64,000 bases of DNA from Bacteroidota bacterium (GCA_020161435.1 JAIUNV010000008.1:62001-126000); one strand, 5' to 3'. Positions 34,714-44,916 are shown, counted from the stretch's first letter. Notes: generated by a model from the sequence alone, not told the origin. Translations and numbers: made by a program.

Positions 34714-34721
34714 CAAATGTA
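34714..34721 (-). promoter_or_regulatory. -7 promoter element for the riboswitch-ClC transcript
   Basis: TACATTTG on the minus strand matches TAnnTTTG exactly. Transcription starting about 6-7 bases downstream would begin at the first bases of the fluoride aptamer. No clear TTG is found at the -33 position. Confidence 0.5.
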
Positions 34722-34807
34722 GGGCTGTTTTGTATAGGAAGAATTGCGAATTAGTGTACGGTAATGTTCAACCAAACGATGAGTGTGTAGCTAATTGATG
34801 AAGGCTG

Positions 34808-37729
34808 TCATTCGGCCACTTTGGTTTGCGGCAACAGGCTGTATGCTGAAGGCAAACCACCCCAGTTGATGCGAATTTCATCGAGGATTACACCGGGGTC
34901 AATGGCATATATATGCAGCATATGCACACCGGCAGATAGTTGCCCCAGTGGCCATTGGCGTATCGTTCTGTTGGCCAGTACATTTTGTTTCCATTCTTCA
35001 CTTCTGCCTACCGTTTTGGTATCAGTTATTTGTAAAGGCCCGTCATCGATTTGTATAGCATAGCGTAAGCTGTGCAGATTACTAACAGGATGTGTAGGCA
35101 GCGTAAATACATGGAGCGTTGCCGGTCGATTCTCAGTTTGGTAAAACGTATAACTCAATCGGGCTGCGGCAGTAGGAGGAATGCTGTCGATGTTATTGGA
35201 TGTGAGCACTTGCATGCCTTTGCCCGAATAGCCTAAGCCATGCACGGGCTGCCATTGTTGCTGCTCATGTTTTTTTTCTTGAGTAAACCCTGCTGCATGC
35301 ATTACCAGCAATCCATTGTTGGGTACAAAGCCATGAAAACCTTTTGGCAATGACTTTCGGAGTCTTCGTGCTTCGAGATGTATGGTTTGGGTAATACCAT
35401 TGGCAGCAATGCGAATGCTACCAGCGTTGCTGTTTTGTAACGGCGCTTTTGCCCAATTGATGTTGACTACAATCCTTTGTTCATTATGACCACTATTTGC
35501 ATTGAGTGTTCCATTAGCATGGCTGAGTTGTATCCAATCGGCAGATGCAGTTGCCTGCCATAGGATGGTTTGTGGCTGGCACAAATACACATCTATAAAA
35601 TATTGCTGTTGGAACATATCATCGAATGCTGGTAATTGATTGCGGTGAATGCTGTCGGCCGCTTCTATTGCCAGTTGCCATGCTTGACTTGGCTTTGCAA
35701 TTTCAGGCAATACCGGTGTTGGCAAAAACACAGGCAGGTTGCGTGTCTGCATCGACATCATGTGGTGCCATTTGCCGCCACTCATGGTTGTGTTGTAATG
35801 CCTTGTTAGTAGTGCAATGCTGTCGTAAGCAGCGTTTGCTTTTGCTGCATAATGAGTAGCACTCAATCGCTGCTGTTGTTGGTACAAACTGGCTTTGTGT
35901 TGGTACAACCATTTTTTGTTCATGAGTGCTGCACCCATCACCGGGTAATACATCAATTGGTAAAATGCATCGGCTCTGTGCAACGAAAAGTTTGGCTGCA
36001 ATTGTTGAACTGCTTTTTGCAATTGCTCATACATGTGGATGCGTTTGGCAGCCTCGTCGCCGTAGTAAAAATGATTGTATGCGGTTGCACTTGTTTTGGT
36101 GGTGGGTTCTGTTTGGCTCCAGCCCATGAATTCTGGTTTGCGTTCAAAAGCAAGCTGGTAATACTGCCACATGATGCGGCTCATTTGCGCAGCGTATTGA
36201 TGGCTCAGGTTGCTGGCCAGCCATTGCTGCAGGTGTTGCTGCACATAGCTGCTTTGGGTAAATGGTTTCGTTTGATAGGCCATATCCAGAAACATTTCGA
36301 TGTTGTACTCCAGCGGTTTTATATCTCCTACATTGAGTATCCACAGTTTGGTGGCCCCCTGCTGGTATGCCTTCATCATTTCTTCTCGAATGAGTGCAGG
36401 ATGCTGTGTAGACAGCCATAAATAATCGTGTGGCCGGCCCCAGTAAGAAGCGTGGTAATACACACCAGATCCGCCGCTGCGTTGTTGTTCTGCTGCATTG
36501 CTCAGGCGTTGTATATACCCATAGTTATCATCGGGCCATACAATGGTAATGTCGTCAGGAAGCTGAAGACCGTTGTCATAAATTTCCAGCACCTCTTTGT
36601 AAGCTGTAAATACCTGCGGAATACTTGTTACATTTTTATGGATATATGTGCCCAGCAACTGGCGTTGATCTTGTACAATTTGTTGTAGCAATGGCACTGC
36701 TTCTTTGGCATCTTTTACGCCTTCCATCTTGCTGTCGTGTACGCCCCGCATGCCCATACTGTACATGGCATTCAGTCCCTTACTTTCTTGTACCCTTTCT
36801 TTCCAGTATTGGTACACGCCAGGTTTGTTGGTTACATAATTAAACGGCCCCATGGTATTGCTGTGCCACTCACGGGTATTGGTGCGGAGCATAGGCTCGG
36901 CATGCGAGGTACCAATGACGATGCTATAGTCTTCAGCCATTTGTACATTGCCGGGTATAGTGAAAAACGGTTTGGTTACTTCATGCATGGCAGGCCAAAT
37001 CAGGTTGGCTTTCAGGCGCAGTAGCAGTTCAAAAACTTTTGCATAGGTTTTCGGGCCAATATCGCCGGTTTCGGGTTCGAAAGTGTTGGCCGCCCAAGGT
37101 TGCAGGCCCCAGTCTTCATCGTTAATAAAAATGCCGCGGTATTGTACAGCAGGTGGAGAGGAAGTGTAACTGCCTTCGCTGATGTACAATGCTTTTTTTC
37201 TGGTGGGGCTTACATCGGCCCACCAGTAAAATGGTTGTACTCCCAATTGTTTCGATAATTCAAAAATACCATAGGCTGTACCACGGGCATCGCTACCGGC
37301 AATGATGAGTGCCCGGGCTGTACCGGGAAATGGATGCTCTAGGGTAGTGATGGTAAAGCATTCCCATTTGCCTTGTATGGCTGTTACATTCAATCGCTTT
37401 GATGCTACAAGAGCATCAATCCATTTATTGTGCCCGATAGTGCCGGCAATCACCGTGTATTTACCCGTTGGTTGATGTTGCAGGGGCAGCTGTTTGCCCG
37501 TCAGCAATGCAATGTCGTTACAAAAAGCTTTAGCGGCTATTTGCACCACACTGGCGTCAGTACTGTCTGTAAGCAAGTTGGCCAATCTACCCGATGCTAC
37601 CAGTGGAAAACTGTTGGCTGCAGGTTGTTCGGAAATGCGCAGTCTAATTTGCTGTGCTGCAGCTGGCAGCAATAAAAAGATGCTGGCAGCCATGGTTAGC
37701 AAATGCATCCTGAATGCAAGCTGTTTCAT
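34808..37729 (-). CDS. GH115 family glycosidase (probable alpha-glucuronidase)
   Basis: A 973-residue secreted enzyme. Signal peptide (residues ~1-25, ending LLPAAAQQ). Family-115 blocks include YGIFELSKQLGVQPFYWWADV, RGIFINDEDWGLQPWA, LKANLIWPAMHE, WPDDNYGYIQRL, SGGSGVYYHASYWG, and PHDYLWLSTQHPALIREE. A C-terminal beta-rich region (~775-973) completes the fold. Characterised GH115 enzymes remove alpha-1,2-linked (4-O-methyl-)glucuronic acid from xylan side chains; some act on arabinogalactan. It is 5 bases downstream of the GH43 gene on the same transcript. Confidence 0.9.
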   Translation of the reverse strand: MKQLAFRMHLLTMAASIFLLLPAAAQQIRLRISEQPAANSFPLVASGRLANLLTDSTDASVVQIAAKAFCNDIALLTGKQLPLQHQPTGKYTVIAGTIGHNKWIDALVASKRLNVTAIQGKWECFTITTLEHPFPGTARALIIAGSDARGTAYGIFELSKQLGVQPFYWWADVSPTRKKALYISEGSYTSSPPAVQYRGIFINDEDWGLQPWAANTFEPETGDIGPKTYAKVFELLLRLKANLIWPAMHEVTKPFFTIPGNVQMAEDYSIVIGTSHAEPMLRTNTREWHSNTMGPFNYVTNKPGVYQYWKERVQESKGLNAMYSMGMRGVHDSKMEGVKDAKEAVPLLQQIVQDQRQLLGTYIHKNVTSIPQVFTAYKEVLEIYDNGLQLPDDITIVWPDDNYGYIQRLSNAAEQQRSGGSGVYYHASYWGRPHDYLWLSTQHPALIREEMMKAYQQGATKLWILNVGDIKPLEYNIEMFLDMAYQTKPFTQSSYVQQHLQQWLASNLSHQYAAQMSRIMWQYYQLAFERKPEFMGWSQTEPTTKTSATAYNHFYYGDEAAKRIHMYEQLQKAVQQLQPNFSLHRADAFYQLMYYPVMGAALMNKKWLYQHKASLYQQQQRLSATHYAAKANAAYDSIALLTRHYNTTMSGGKWHHMMSMQTRNLPVFLPTPVLPEIAKPSQAWQLAIEAADSIHRNQLPAFDDMFQQQYFIDVYLCQPQTILWQATASADWIQLSHANGTLNANSGHNEQRIVVNINWAKAPLQNSNAGSIRIAANGITQTIHLEARRLRKSLPKGFHGFVPNNGLLVMHAAGFTQEKKHEQQQWQPVHGLGYSGKGMQVLTSNNIDSIPPTAAARLSYTFYQTENRPATLHVFTLPTHPVSNLHSLRYAIQIDDGPLQITDTKTVGRSEEWKQNVLANRTIRQWPLGQLSAGVHMLHIYAIDPGVILDEIRINWGGLPSAYSLLPQTKVAE

Positions 37730-37734
37730 AGTTA

Positions 37735-39384
37735 TTACTTTTCTTGTGCAAACGCTACATCATCGATGTGGCAATAGGCAAGAGCATTGGCTTTTATGTA
37801 AAAACCAATATCTGCCTGTCCATTTTTTACCAGTACATTATTTAGGGTTACCTTGTGCCATGTTTCGGTGTGGCTGTGCAGGGGCAGGCGATAGGTTTGC
37901 TGATTGCTTGTGGCAAACAGTTCCAGTTTTTCTATACCGGCGCTGTATTTTACCATTGCAGAAAAAGTGTAACGTCCATTGGGTAGGGGCACATGATATG
38001 TGCTGCTGATTGTTTGGTACACTTTTCTTTCAAAAGCCGTTTTATCACTCATGCACAAGCTTCGTTCCCCTGTTACCATGTGTCTTTCTGCCGTTGTATT
38101 GGCATGATTCAGTATTGGTGAAATTGATGTATCAAGACTGATGTTGTTGCCTTGCAATACTTCGCTATGCCAGCCGGTGAGCTGTTGCTGCACTGGTTTT
38201 ACCAAACTGGGTATTGCTTTTCTGTCAGCTTCAAAACTGGGATTGAGTGCATAATTGTTGAGCGGATTTACTTTCCAAACTCCGGTTGATGCATTCAGGT
38301 CCCATGCATGCAATGAATTAAAAATGGGCAAACTGTCTTCGAAGGAAAGCGGTACCCATTGGTTATAGCCAAGACCATTGCCGGCAAAGTTGGCCCAGCG
38401 ATCGCCGCAATACAAAATGCTGGTTTGCTTACTGCCATGGATGCTTACAAAAAAGCCCGTTTGCGACACGTGTGCATAGTCGAATTCGCAACCTTTCATT
38501 ACCTGCATGTTGTTGACGGGTGTGTAGGGCCCACGAATATCATTCGCCACCAGATAGTAGGCATACGAAGCATCCCAGCCATAAATATTGGAGGCAGCCA
38601 TGTAGTAACGACCGTTGTATTGAAACATGCAATTGCCTTCACGGCTTTCACCTTCAAACACCTTGGTGCAATCGAGTAAACCAACCTGACCATTGACTAC
38701 TCCAATTTCAGAAACATAGATTTTGTTTCTGCCTTTACCATAAGAATATACGAGAAATGATTTGCCTGTTGTTTCGTCGGTAAATACAGTTTGGTCGCCA
38801 GTATTGCTGGTACCAATCATAGATTGCATGTTGATTTTGCGATGCCATGTAAACGGTCCTGTTGGTTGTTTGCTTACAGCAATCAATACTTCATAACCAT
38901 GCTGCACCAGCATGGCATATTGTTGTGTTTCGGGCAGGTAAGCGACGCCCAATCGGCCCACCCAGGTATTACGGCCATCCTTTAGTACTTCACTTTTGCT
39001 AAGTACATTGGCTTCAAAAGTCCAGTGCACTAAGTCGGTTGACGAATAGCATGTGACAGCTTCAAATGTGCATTGATTAAAAGTCTTGGTAGGATTATTT
39101 CGAAAACTGTCTGCTTCTGCATAGTGTACGCCGTACCAATAATATTTTTCTTCACCAGTTGCGTTGGCAAAACGGAAAATACCCCCACCTTGACTATTGA
39201 TGGGTTTGCCATCATTGGTGTACCAAAACCGGTCGTTTTTGATAGTTGCAAATTGAGCATGTATCAAGCTGCTACGCAGCAGGAATGTACAAGCTAACAA
39301 AACTGCAAACCTTGCTGAATAAAAGTGCGAATGAAGTATAGGCAAATACTGCATACAATCGTTGTTGTGCTGTGGAAAGTACAA
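37735..39384 (-). CDS. GH43-like beta-propeller glycosidase with C-terminal carbohydrate-binding-like domain
   Basis: A 549-residue secreted protein. The signal peptide is near residues 25-44 (FAVLLACTFLLRSSLIHAQ), so the start may be the ATG at 39354 (MQYLPILHSH) rather than 39384. The catalytic region (~50-365) is a five-bladed propeller with GKPINSQGGGIFRF and KYYWYGVHYAEA; this start resembles exo-beta-1,3-galactanase-like members (GH43_24/34). The C-terminal ~175 residues resemble a beta-sandwich carbohydrate-binding domain (NPSFEADRK ... CHIDDVAFAQE). Paired with GH115. The exact linkage specificity is unknown; beta-xylosidase or galactosidase are options. Confidence 0.75.
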   Translation of the reverse strand: MYFPQHNNDCMQYLPILHSHFYSARFAVLLACTFLLRSSLIHAQFATIKNDRFWYTNDGKPINSQGGGIFRFANATGEEKYYWYGVHYAEADSFRNNPTKTFNQCTFEAVTCYSSTDLVHWTFEANVLSKSEVLKDGRNTWVGRLGVAYLPETQQYAMLVQHGYEVLIAVSKQPTGPFTWHRKINMQSMIGTSNTGDQTVFTDETTGKSFLVYSYGKGRNKIYVSEIGVVNGQVGLLDCTKVFEGESREGNCMFQYNGRYYMAASNIYGWDASYAYYLVANDIRGPYTPVNNMQVMKGCEFDYAHVSQTGFFVSIHGSKQTSILYCGDRWANFAGNGLGYNQWVPLSFEDSLPIFNSLHAWDLNASTGVWKVNPLNNYALNPSFEADRKAIPSLVKPVQQQLTGWHSEVLQGNNISLDTSISPILNHANTTAERHMVTGERSLCMSDKTAFERKVYQTISSTYHVPLPNGRYTFSAMVKYSAGIEKLELFATSNQQTYRLPLHSHTETWHKVTLNNVLVKNGQADIGFYIKANALAYCHIDDVAFAQEK

Positions 39385-39429
39385 CGATTGTCAGGCGGGG
39401 CTGTCCTGCTGCATCATGCGAAGCGTTGC

Positions 39430-40140
39430 TTACGCTTCCTCTTCTTTGATATTGAAAATGTAACCTGCACCGTACACGTTGCTCAGTGTTATTTTTTCTG
39501 ACTTAGACACAATTTTGCGTAGCCGGGAAATAAATACATCGAGGCTGCGGCCCAGGAAATAATCGTTTTCGCCCCAAATGCGCACCAGTATTTCTTCTTT
39601 GCGAATGCGTTTGTTTTTGTGCTGGTAAAAGTATTCCAGCAACTCCGCTTCGCGGTTGGTGAGCTTTGTTATTTTTTTGTCTGGTGGCGTTACGGTGAGT
39701 TGTTCGCGGTTGTACAGCAAATCGCCAATCATGAACACTGATGTTTGTGGCTTGGTGGCCACATGGCCCGAAGTCATTTTCATGATGTTCTTGAGCTTGA
39801 GGGCCAACTCATCTATGTCAAACGGCTTGCAGATATAATCGGCGGCTCCGATTTTTAAACCGGCAAGGCGATCCTTCTTTTCGGTACGGGCCGTCAAGAA
39901 AACAAAAGGCAAATGTTCATTGATGGTTTGAATATTTTCTGCCAGTTCAAAACCACTTTTTTGTGGCATTTGTACATCAAGCAGGCAAATGCCATAATGA
40001 TCGTAGTTGTCGCGAAAAGCTTTCAGCGCATTTTTTGGATTGTCGTGCCAATCAATATCGAAGCCCTTGGTTTCGAGGTATTGTTTCACCAAACTGCCCA
40101 GGTCTTGTTCGTCCTCCACAAATAATACTTTCTCTGGCAT
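39430..40140 (-). CDS. OmpR-family response regulator
   Basis: A 236-residue regulator. Receiver domain (1-~120) with the acidic pair in FVEDEQD, phospho-acceptor Asp55 in CLLDVQMPQKSG, Thr in VFLTARTEKKD and Lys in YICKPFDIDEL. DNA-binding winged helix from ~140 (LTNREAELLEYFYQHKNKRIRKEEILVRIWGE, then DVFISRLRKIV). The start at 40140 (MPEKVLF) is preferred; 30 extra in-frame residues would run into the kinase gene. It follows the sensor kinase by 28 bases and is its likely partner, probably controlling the adjacent glycan genes. Confidence 0.94.
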   Translation of the reverse strand: MPEKVLFVEDEQDLGSLVKQYLETKGFDIDWHDNPKNALKAFRDNYDHYGICLLDVQMPQKSGFELAENIQTINEHLPFVFLTARTEKKDRLAGLKIGAADYICKPFDIDELALKLKNIMKMTSGHVATKPQTSVFMIGDLLYNREQLTVTPPDKKITKLTNREAELLEYFYQHKNKRIRKEEILVRIWGENDYFLGRSLDVFISRLRKIVSKSEKITLSNVYGAGYIFNIKEEEA

Positions 40141-40168
40141 AGTGTGCTTTTTTTGGGAATGGTTTGCG

Positions 40169-41626
40169 TTAGCTATCGCTGTTGGAGTGTTTTGTTGCGA
40201 TGGGTATGTAAATAATAAACTCTGTACCAATGTCTTTTTTGCTGTGTACTTCTACACTCCACTGGTGCGCATCAATACACTTTTTGGTATGGTACAATCC
40301 AAGGCCAATGCCAGGTTTGTTGCTGGATACCAACGATGGATTGCGGTAAAATTTTTGAAACATTCTTTTTTTCACTTTGCTGCTCATGCCGTCACCATTG
40401 TCTTTGATGCTGAGGGCAATGGTACTTGCATTTTTCAGGTAGGTGCTCACCAAAATTTCTTTTTCAGTCTTGTGATTGTATTTGACGCTGTTGTCGAGCA
40501 TATTCAGCACGATGGACGTAAAATGTAGTTTGTCCAACAGTACCCGCTGCTCACCACTGTGTGGCGAAAAAACGATGTGGGTGTTTTCTTCATCCACATT
40601 GATGCGGTAATCAGAAATGATTTCTTCCAGTTCATCGTTGAGCACATGCTCTTCCAGCTCTAAGCGAATGGGTTTTTCGCCACTGGTTTCTATTACTTGT
40701 TTTACCAGTACGGTCAAGCGTTCACTTTGCCGTTTAATAATGCTGCTGAGTGCATCAAGCTGCGGACTGCGGATTTGCTGGTTTTCGTTTTCGATGGTTT
40801 TGTTGGCAATAATGATGGTAGTGAGTGGTGTTTGAAATTCGTGGCTGATGGTGTTGATGAAATCTGATTTCATTTCACTTTCCTTTTTCTGCCGTACCCA
40901 GTTGGCAAACGTGAGAAAGTAAATGCTGAGCATGGCTACAATAGAAAACACTGACAGCGAGGTTTGCGGCAATGTTTTTTTAAGGATATACGTAAGCCTG
41001 TCTGGCCGGTCGCAGTACAGTGAAAACTCCATGCGGTAGCTGTGTGCAATGGTAGAACTCACTTTAATATTGGACACCAGCGACTGTGGCGGATAGCTGC
41101 TGAGTGTACCACCAATTTTGGCGCCATAGTGTGCCAGATAAGGCACGGTGCTGTGCACATTGTCTGCGGTGTTGGTAAACAAGGGTACATACACATTGGC
41201 TTCCGGCGCTATAGACAAATGATTTACAAACAATGCATACTGCAGGTCCGGATTCATTTTATGTTGCGCTATCACTGCATCCAGCAGGGGTTGTATGTTG
41301 TTGGCTGCCGACAGGCGGATAAACATAGAATCGGTAATGCGCTTCGATAAATCGGCAAAGGCAGCTTTGTTTTGCCGGGACAAATATTCCAACGTGTCCA
41401 AATGCCGGTAAATAAAGCTATCGATGATGTGTACTCCACCAGGAAAAAGTTTATCGTTTACAATGCTTTCTTCATATGCCTTTTTAATGATTTTGGCTTC
41501 TTCTACATTGTATACTTTTTCTTCAAGCTTGTAAATGTTTTGGATGTGTATGAGCTGCACCAAACACAAAATGCTGGTGCATACAATAGCAATGATTTTG
41601 TATAAAAAAATGCGGTCTCTTTTCAT
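40169..41626 (-). CDS. Sensor histidine kinase paired with the OmpR-type regulator
   Basis: A 485-residue membrane kinase. Helix 1 at ~9-29 and helix 2 at ~223-244 enclose a periplasmic sensor domain of about 190 residues. Then HisKA with phospho-acceptor His262 (DFINTISHEFQTPLTT) and the ATPase domain (MLDNSVKYN, IKDNGDGMSS, GIGLGLYHTKKCIDAHQW). There is no HAMP domain and no receiver domain; it is not a one-protein hybrid regulator. It is divergent from susC across a 171-base gap. The ligand is unknown. Confidence 0.93.
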   Translation of the reverse strand: MKRDRIFLYKIIAIVCTSILCLVQLIHIQNIYKLEEKVYNVEEAKIIKKAYEESIVNDKLFPGGVHIIDSFIYRHLDTLEYLSRQNKAAFADLSKRITDSMFIRLSAANNIQPLLDAVIAQHKMNPDLQYALFVNHLSIAPEANVYVPLFTNTADNVHSTVPYLAHYGAKIGGTLSSYPPQSLVSNIKVSSTIAHSYRMEFSLYCDRPDRLTYILKKTLPQTSLSVFSIVAMLSIYFLTFANWVRQKKESEMKSDFINTISHEFQTPLTTIIIANKTIENENQQIRSPQLDALSSIIKRQSERLTVLVKQVIETSGEKPIRLELEEHVLNDELEEIISDYRINVDEENTHIVFSPHSGEQRVLLDKLHFTSIVLNMLDNSVKYNHKTEKEILVSTYLKNASTIALSIKDNGDGMSSKVKKRMFQKFYRNPSLVSSNKPGIGLGLYHTKKCIDAHQWSVEVHSKKDIGTEFIIYIPIATKHSNSDS

Positions 41627-41797
41627 GTTGTGGATGCTGCTGCACAGCCTTACAAATTGGAAAGTAGAGAAATTATACTACCAGCCATAAAATCAAGCGG
41701 CGTTAAGTATTCATTAACCATCCGTTCGTATTGTGTTGACCACAGCCGCTTGCAATAGCAATTAGTATTGCTCATACAAACCAACTACTATCTACTT

Positions 41798-44700
41798 ATG
41801 AACAAACTATCAGTAAGTAGGTCTTTCCTCAGCTTGCTTCTTGGTTGTTGTCTGCTGGCTTTTTCAGCAGCGGCACAAACTACCGTAAAAGTAAGCGGCG
41901 TAGTAAAAGACCGACTGGACAAAGCAATGTCTGGTGTAAGTGTAACCGTGCAAGGCAATGCCAAACTGGGTACACAAACCAACGACAAGGGTGAATTTTC
42001 CATCACCGTTTCTACCACCGATGCCCTCGTGTTTTCGTATGTGGGCTATCAATCTGTAACCCGGCCTGTAAGCAACACCATTTACTTTGAAGTAGTACTC
42101 GATGCCGCACAAGGCAGCCAGGAAGAAGTAGTAGTGGTGGGTTTTGGTAAGGCCAAAAAAGTAAGCCTTGTAGGGGCACAGTCGTCTGTAAATGTGCAAG
42201 ACCTGAAACAACCCGTTGCCAATTTGAGTACTGTATTGGCTGGTCGAATTTCGGGTATTGTGGGTGTGCAGCGTACGGGCTTGCCCGGCGAAAATGCCGG
42301 TGATCTCTGGATTCGCGGCATTTCTACTTTTGGCCCCAACTCAACCGGCGCATTGGTGATTATTGATGGTGTGCAGGGTCGTGACCTCAACTCTCTCGAT
42401 CCGGAAGACATTGCCTCTTTCACCATTTTGAAAGATGCCTCGGCCACAGCAGTGTATGGGGTAGCAGGTGCCAATGGTGTTATTCTCATCAATACCAAGC
42501 GGGGCAAAACTGCTAAGCCAGTATTGAAGTTCAACTACAATCAAGGGGTAACTGCATTTACAAAATTGCCTGAGCTTACCGGTGCTGCATCGTACATGAA
42601 TTTACGCAATGAAGCCCGCCTGGCTTCCGGACTTGGCGCTGAGTATGCACAAGCATACATCGATTCTACCATGGCCGGCAATCAGCCTTATCTCTATCCA
42701 AATGTTGATTGGATGAAAGAGATATTTAAAGAAGCCGGTGGTACTCGTCGCTTCAACTTTAGCGCCAGCGGTGGCAGCGAAAATGCCAACTACTATGTGG
42801 CATTGGCATACTACGATGAGCAGAGCCTGCTGCGCAACGATGGGTCACAAGGGTACGAATCAAATCAGCGTTTTAAGCGTTACAATTTTACCAGCAACAT
42901 TAGTATGAACTGGACGAAGACGACCAAGTTCGACCTCGGTATTCAGGGCTACATTACCAACCTGAACACACCGGGGGTAAATGCACAAGCTGCTTTTCGT
43001 GATGTGATGGTGACCACGCCTATTTTGTATCCGAAAATGTATCCGGGCAATTTGGTGCCGGGTATCAACGCGGCCAATGCACAGCGCAACCCGTACGAAG
43101 AAATTACTCAAACCGGCTATGTAAACACAGCCAGCAATCAGGTGTATTCCAATGCCCGCATTACGCAGGATTTGGCGGCTATTACGCCCGGTCTTACGGT
43201 ATACGGTTTATTTTCTTTTGATGCTTACAACACACAGGTCATCAGCCGTACCCGTCAGCGCAATACCTATAAAATCGATCCAGTTAATCCGTACAATGCA
43301 GATGGTTCTGTAAACCTGCTGCCCGTTATTACCAATGGATCCGACAACCTGAACTATGGTCGTGCCAACGGTGGCAACCGTTCGTATTATCTGGAAACAG
43401 CCCTCAATTACGACCGTGCTTTTGGCAAAAATCATCGGGTTACAGGGTTAATGCTCTTTAACCAACGCTCATATATTGATGCATTTGCTGCAGACCTTAC
43501 TGCTTCGCTGCCATACCGCAGTATGGGCCTGGCCGGCAGGGGCACCTATGCATACAAAGAGAAATATTTTGCAGAGCTCAACTTCGGGTACAATGGTTCT
43601 GAAAACTTTGCACCAGAAAAACGTTTTGGTTTCTTCCCTTCAATAGGTGTGGGCTGGGTGCTCTCTAAAGAAAAATTCTTTGAGCCCATCAGCAATGTGT
43701 TTCAGTTTTTCAAACTCCGCTACTCCGATGGTTTAGTAGGTTCTGGTGCTGGTGGCCGTCGTTTCGGTTATCTCACCATTGTGTCCGATGCGTCTACTGT
43801 GCCCGGTTTTAACTGGGGCAATGGCCAAAGCAACCAGGGAAGCGGCGGCGGTGTACAGGTGCAGGATTTTGGTGCAGCTGTGCAGTGGTCTAAATCCCGC
43901 AAGCAAGATTTGGGTATTGAATTCAAAACATTCAATTCAAAATTGTCTGTCATTGTCGACTTCTTTAAAGAACACAGAACAGGTGTGTTTTTGCAAAGGG
44001 CCAGTCTTCCTTCATACGTAGGATTGGTAAACAATCCTTATGGCAACCTGGGTGTGATAGACAATGCAGGTTTTGATGCCACCATTGAAACATCGCAGTT
44101 TCACTGGGGCAATACCAAGTGGGATTTCCGTGGTACAATCACTTACAACCGCGACAAGATTATTGAAAATGATCAGCCGGTACAGCCCTTCCCTTACATG
44201 GAACGCAGAGGCTTCAATAGCTTGTCTACATACGGCTACACCGCTATGGGTTTGTTTGCCGATCAAAAAGAAATTGACAATGCGCCAGACCAAACACCAC
44301 TTGGCGGACGTCCTCGTCCCGGTGATATCCGCTACAAAGACTTGAACAGCGATGGTCTCATCAACAACCTCGACATCAGCCGCATTGGCAATGGTGATGT
44401 GCCCAATTTGATTTATGGTTTGGGCGCCAACGTAGAATGGAAACGCTTTTACATTGGTGTTTTCTTCCAGGGCTCTGATGGTGCACAGCGATTGCTGACT
44501 GGTGATGGTATTATTCCTTTCAACAACAGCACCGGCCCTGAGCGGAGCAACCTGCTTACCATTGCAGAAGATCGTTGGACAGAAGCCAACCCCAATCCGA
44601 ATGCGTTTTATCCTCGCCTGGCATACGGCAATGCGGCCAACCGCAACAACGCAGTGGCAAGCAGCTGGTGGATCAAAGACATTTCATTTGTTCGCTTGAA

Positions 44701-44899
44701 AACATTGGCCATGGGTTACAACCTGCCCGATAAGTGGGTGAAACGTGCTGGCTTCAAAAGTGCACAAGTGTATGCACAAGGTTTCAACCTCATTTATTGG
44801 AGTCCCTTCAAACTCTGGGATCCTGAGCTCAACACCGGCAATGGTGCGATTTATCCAAACATCCGCACTTTCTCTGTTGGTCTCGAATTCACCTTATAA
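41798..44899 (+). CDS. SusC/RagA-type TonB-dependent outer-membrane transporter
   Basis: Imports glycan fragments across the outer membrane with its SusD partner. 1033 residues from ATG 41798. Signal peptide MNKLSVSRSFLSLLLGCCLL..SAAAQ; carboxypeptidase-regulatory-like domain (~24-105, VSGVVKDRLDKAMSGVSVTVQG); TonB box/plug (~115-245, EEVVVVGFGKAKK, ILKDASATAVYGVAGANGVILINTKRG); then the beta-barrel ending in a terminal aromatic FSVGLEFTL. An upstream in-frame TTG at 41768 is unlikely. susD follows 17 bases later. Confidence 0.95.
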   Translation: MNKLSVSRSFLSLLLGCCLLAFSAAAQTTVKVSGVVKDRLDKAMSGVSVTVQGNAKLGTQTNDKGEFSITVSTTDALVFSYVGYQSVTRPVSNTIYFEVVLDAAQGSQEEVVVVGFGKAKKVSLVGAQSSVNVQDLKQPVANLSTVLAGRISGIVGVQRTGLPGENAGDLWIRGISTFGPNSTGALVIIDGVQGRDLNSLDPEDIASFTILKDASATAVYGVAGANGVILINTKRGKTAKPVLKFNYNQGVTAFTKLPELTGAASYMNLRNEARLASGLGAEYAQAYIDSTMAGNQPYLYPNVDWMKEIFKEAGGTRRFNFSASGGSENANYYVALAYYDEQSLLRNDGSQGYESNQRFKRYNFTSNISMNWTKTTKFDLGIQGYITNLNTPGVNAQAAFRDVMVTTPILYPKMYPGNLVPGINAANAQRNPYEEITQTGYVNTASNQVYSNARITQDLAAITPGLTVYGLFSFDAYNTQVISRTRQRNTYKIDPVNPYNADGSVNLLPVITNGSDNLNYGRANGGNRSYYLETALNYDRAFGKNHRVTGLMLFNQRSYIDAFAADLTASLPYRSMGLAGRGTYAYKEKYFAELNFGYNGSENFAPEKRFGFFPSIGVGWVLSKEKFFEPISNVFQFFKLRYSDGLVGSGAGGRRFGYLTIVSDASTVPGFNWGNGQSNQGSGGGVQVQDFGAAVQWSKSRKQDLGIEFKTFNSKLSVIVDFFKEHRTGVFLQRASLPSYVGLVNNPYGNLGVIDNAGFDATIETSQFHWGNTKWDFRGTITYNRDKIIENDQPVQPFPYMERRGFNSLSTYGYTAMGLFADQKEIDNAPDQTPLGGRPRPGDIRYKDLNSDGLINNLDISRIGNGDVPNLIYGLGANVEWKRFYIGVFFQGSDGAQRLLTGDGIIPFNNSTGPERSNLLTIAEDRWTEANPNPNAFYPRLAYGNAANRNNAVASSWWIKDISFVRLKTLAMGYNLPDKWVKRAGFKSAQVYAQGFNLIYWSPFKLWDPELNTGNGAIYPNIRTFSVGLEFTL

Positions 44900-44916
44900 T
44901 CCATCAACGCATTTTC

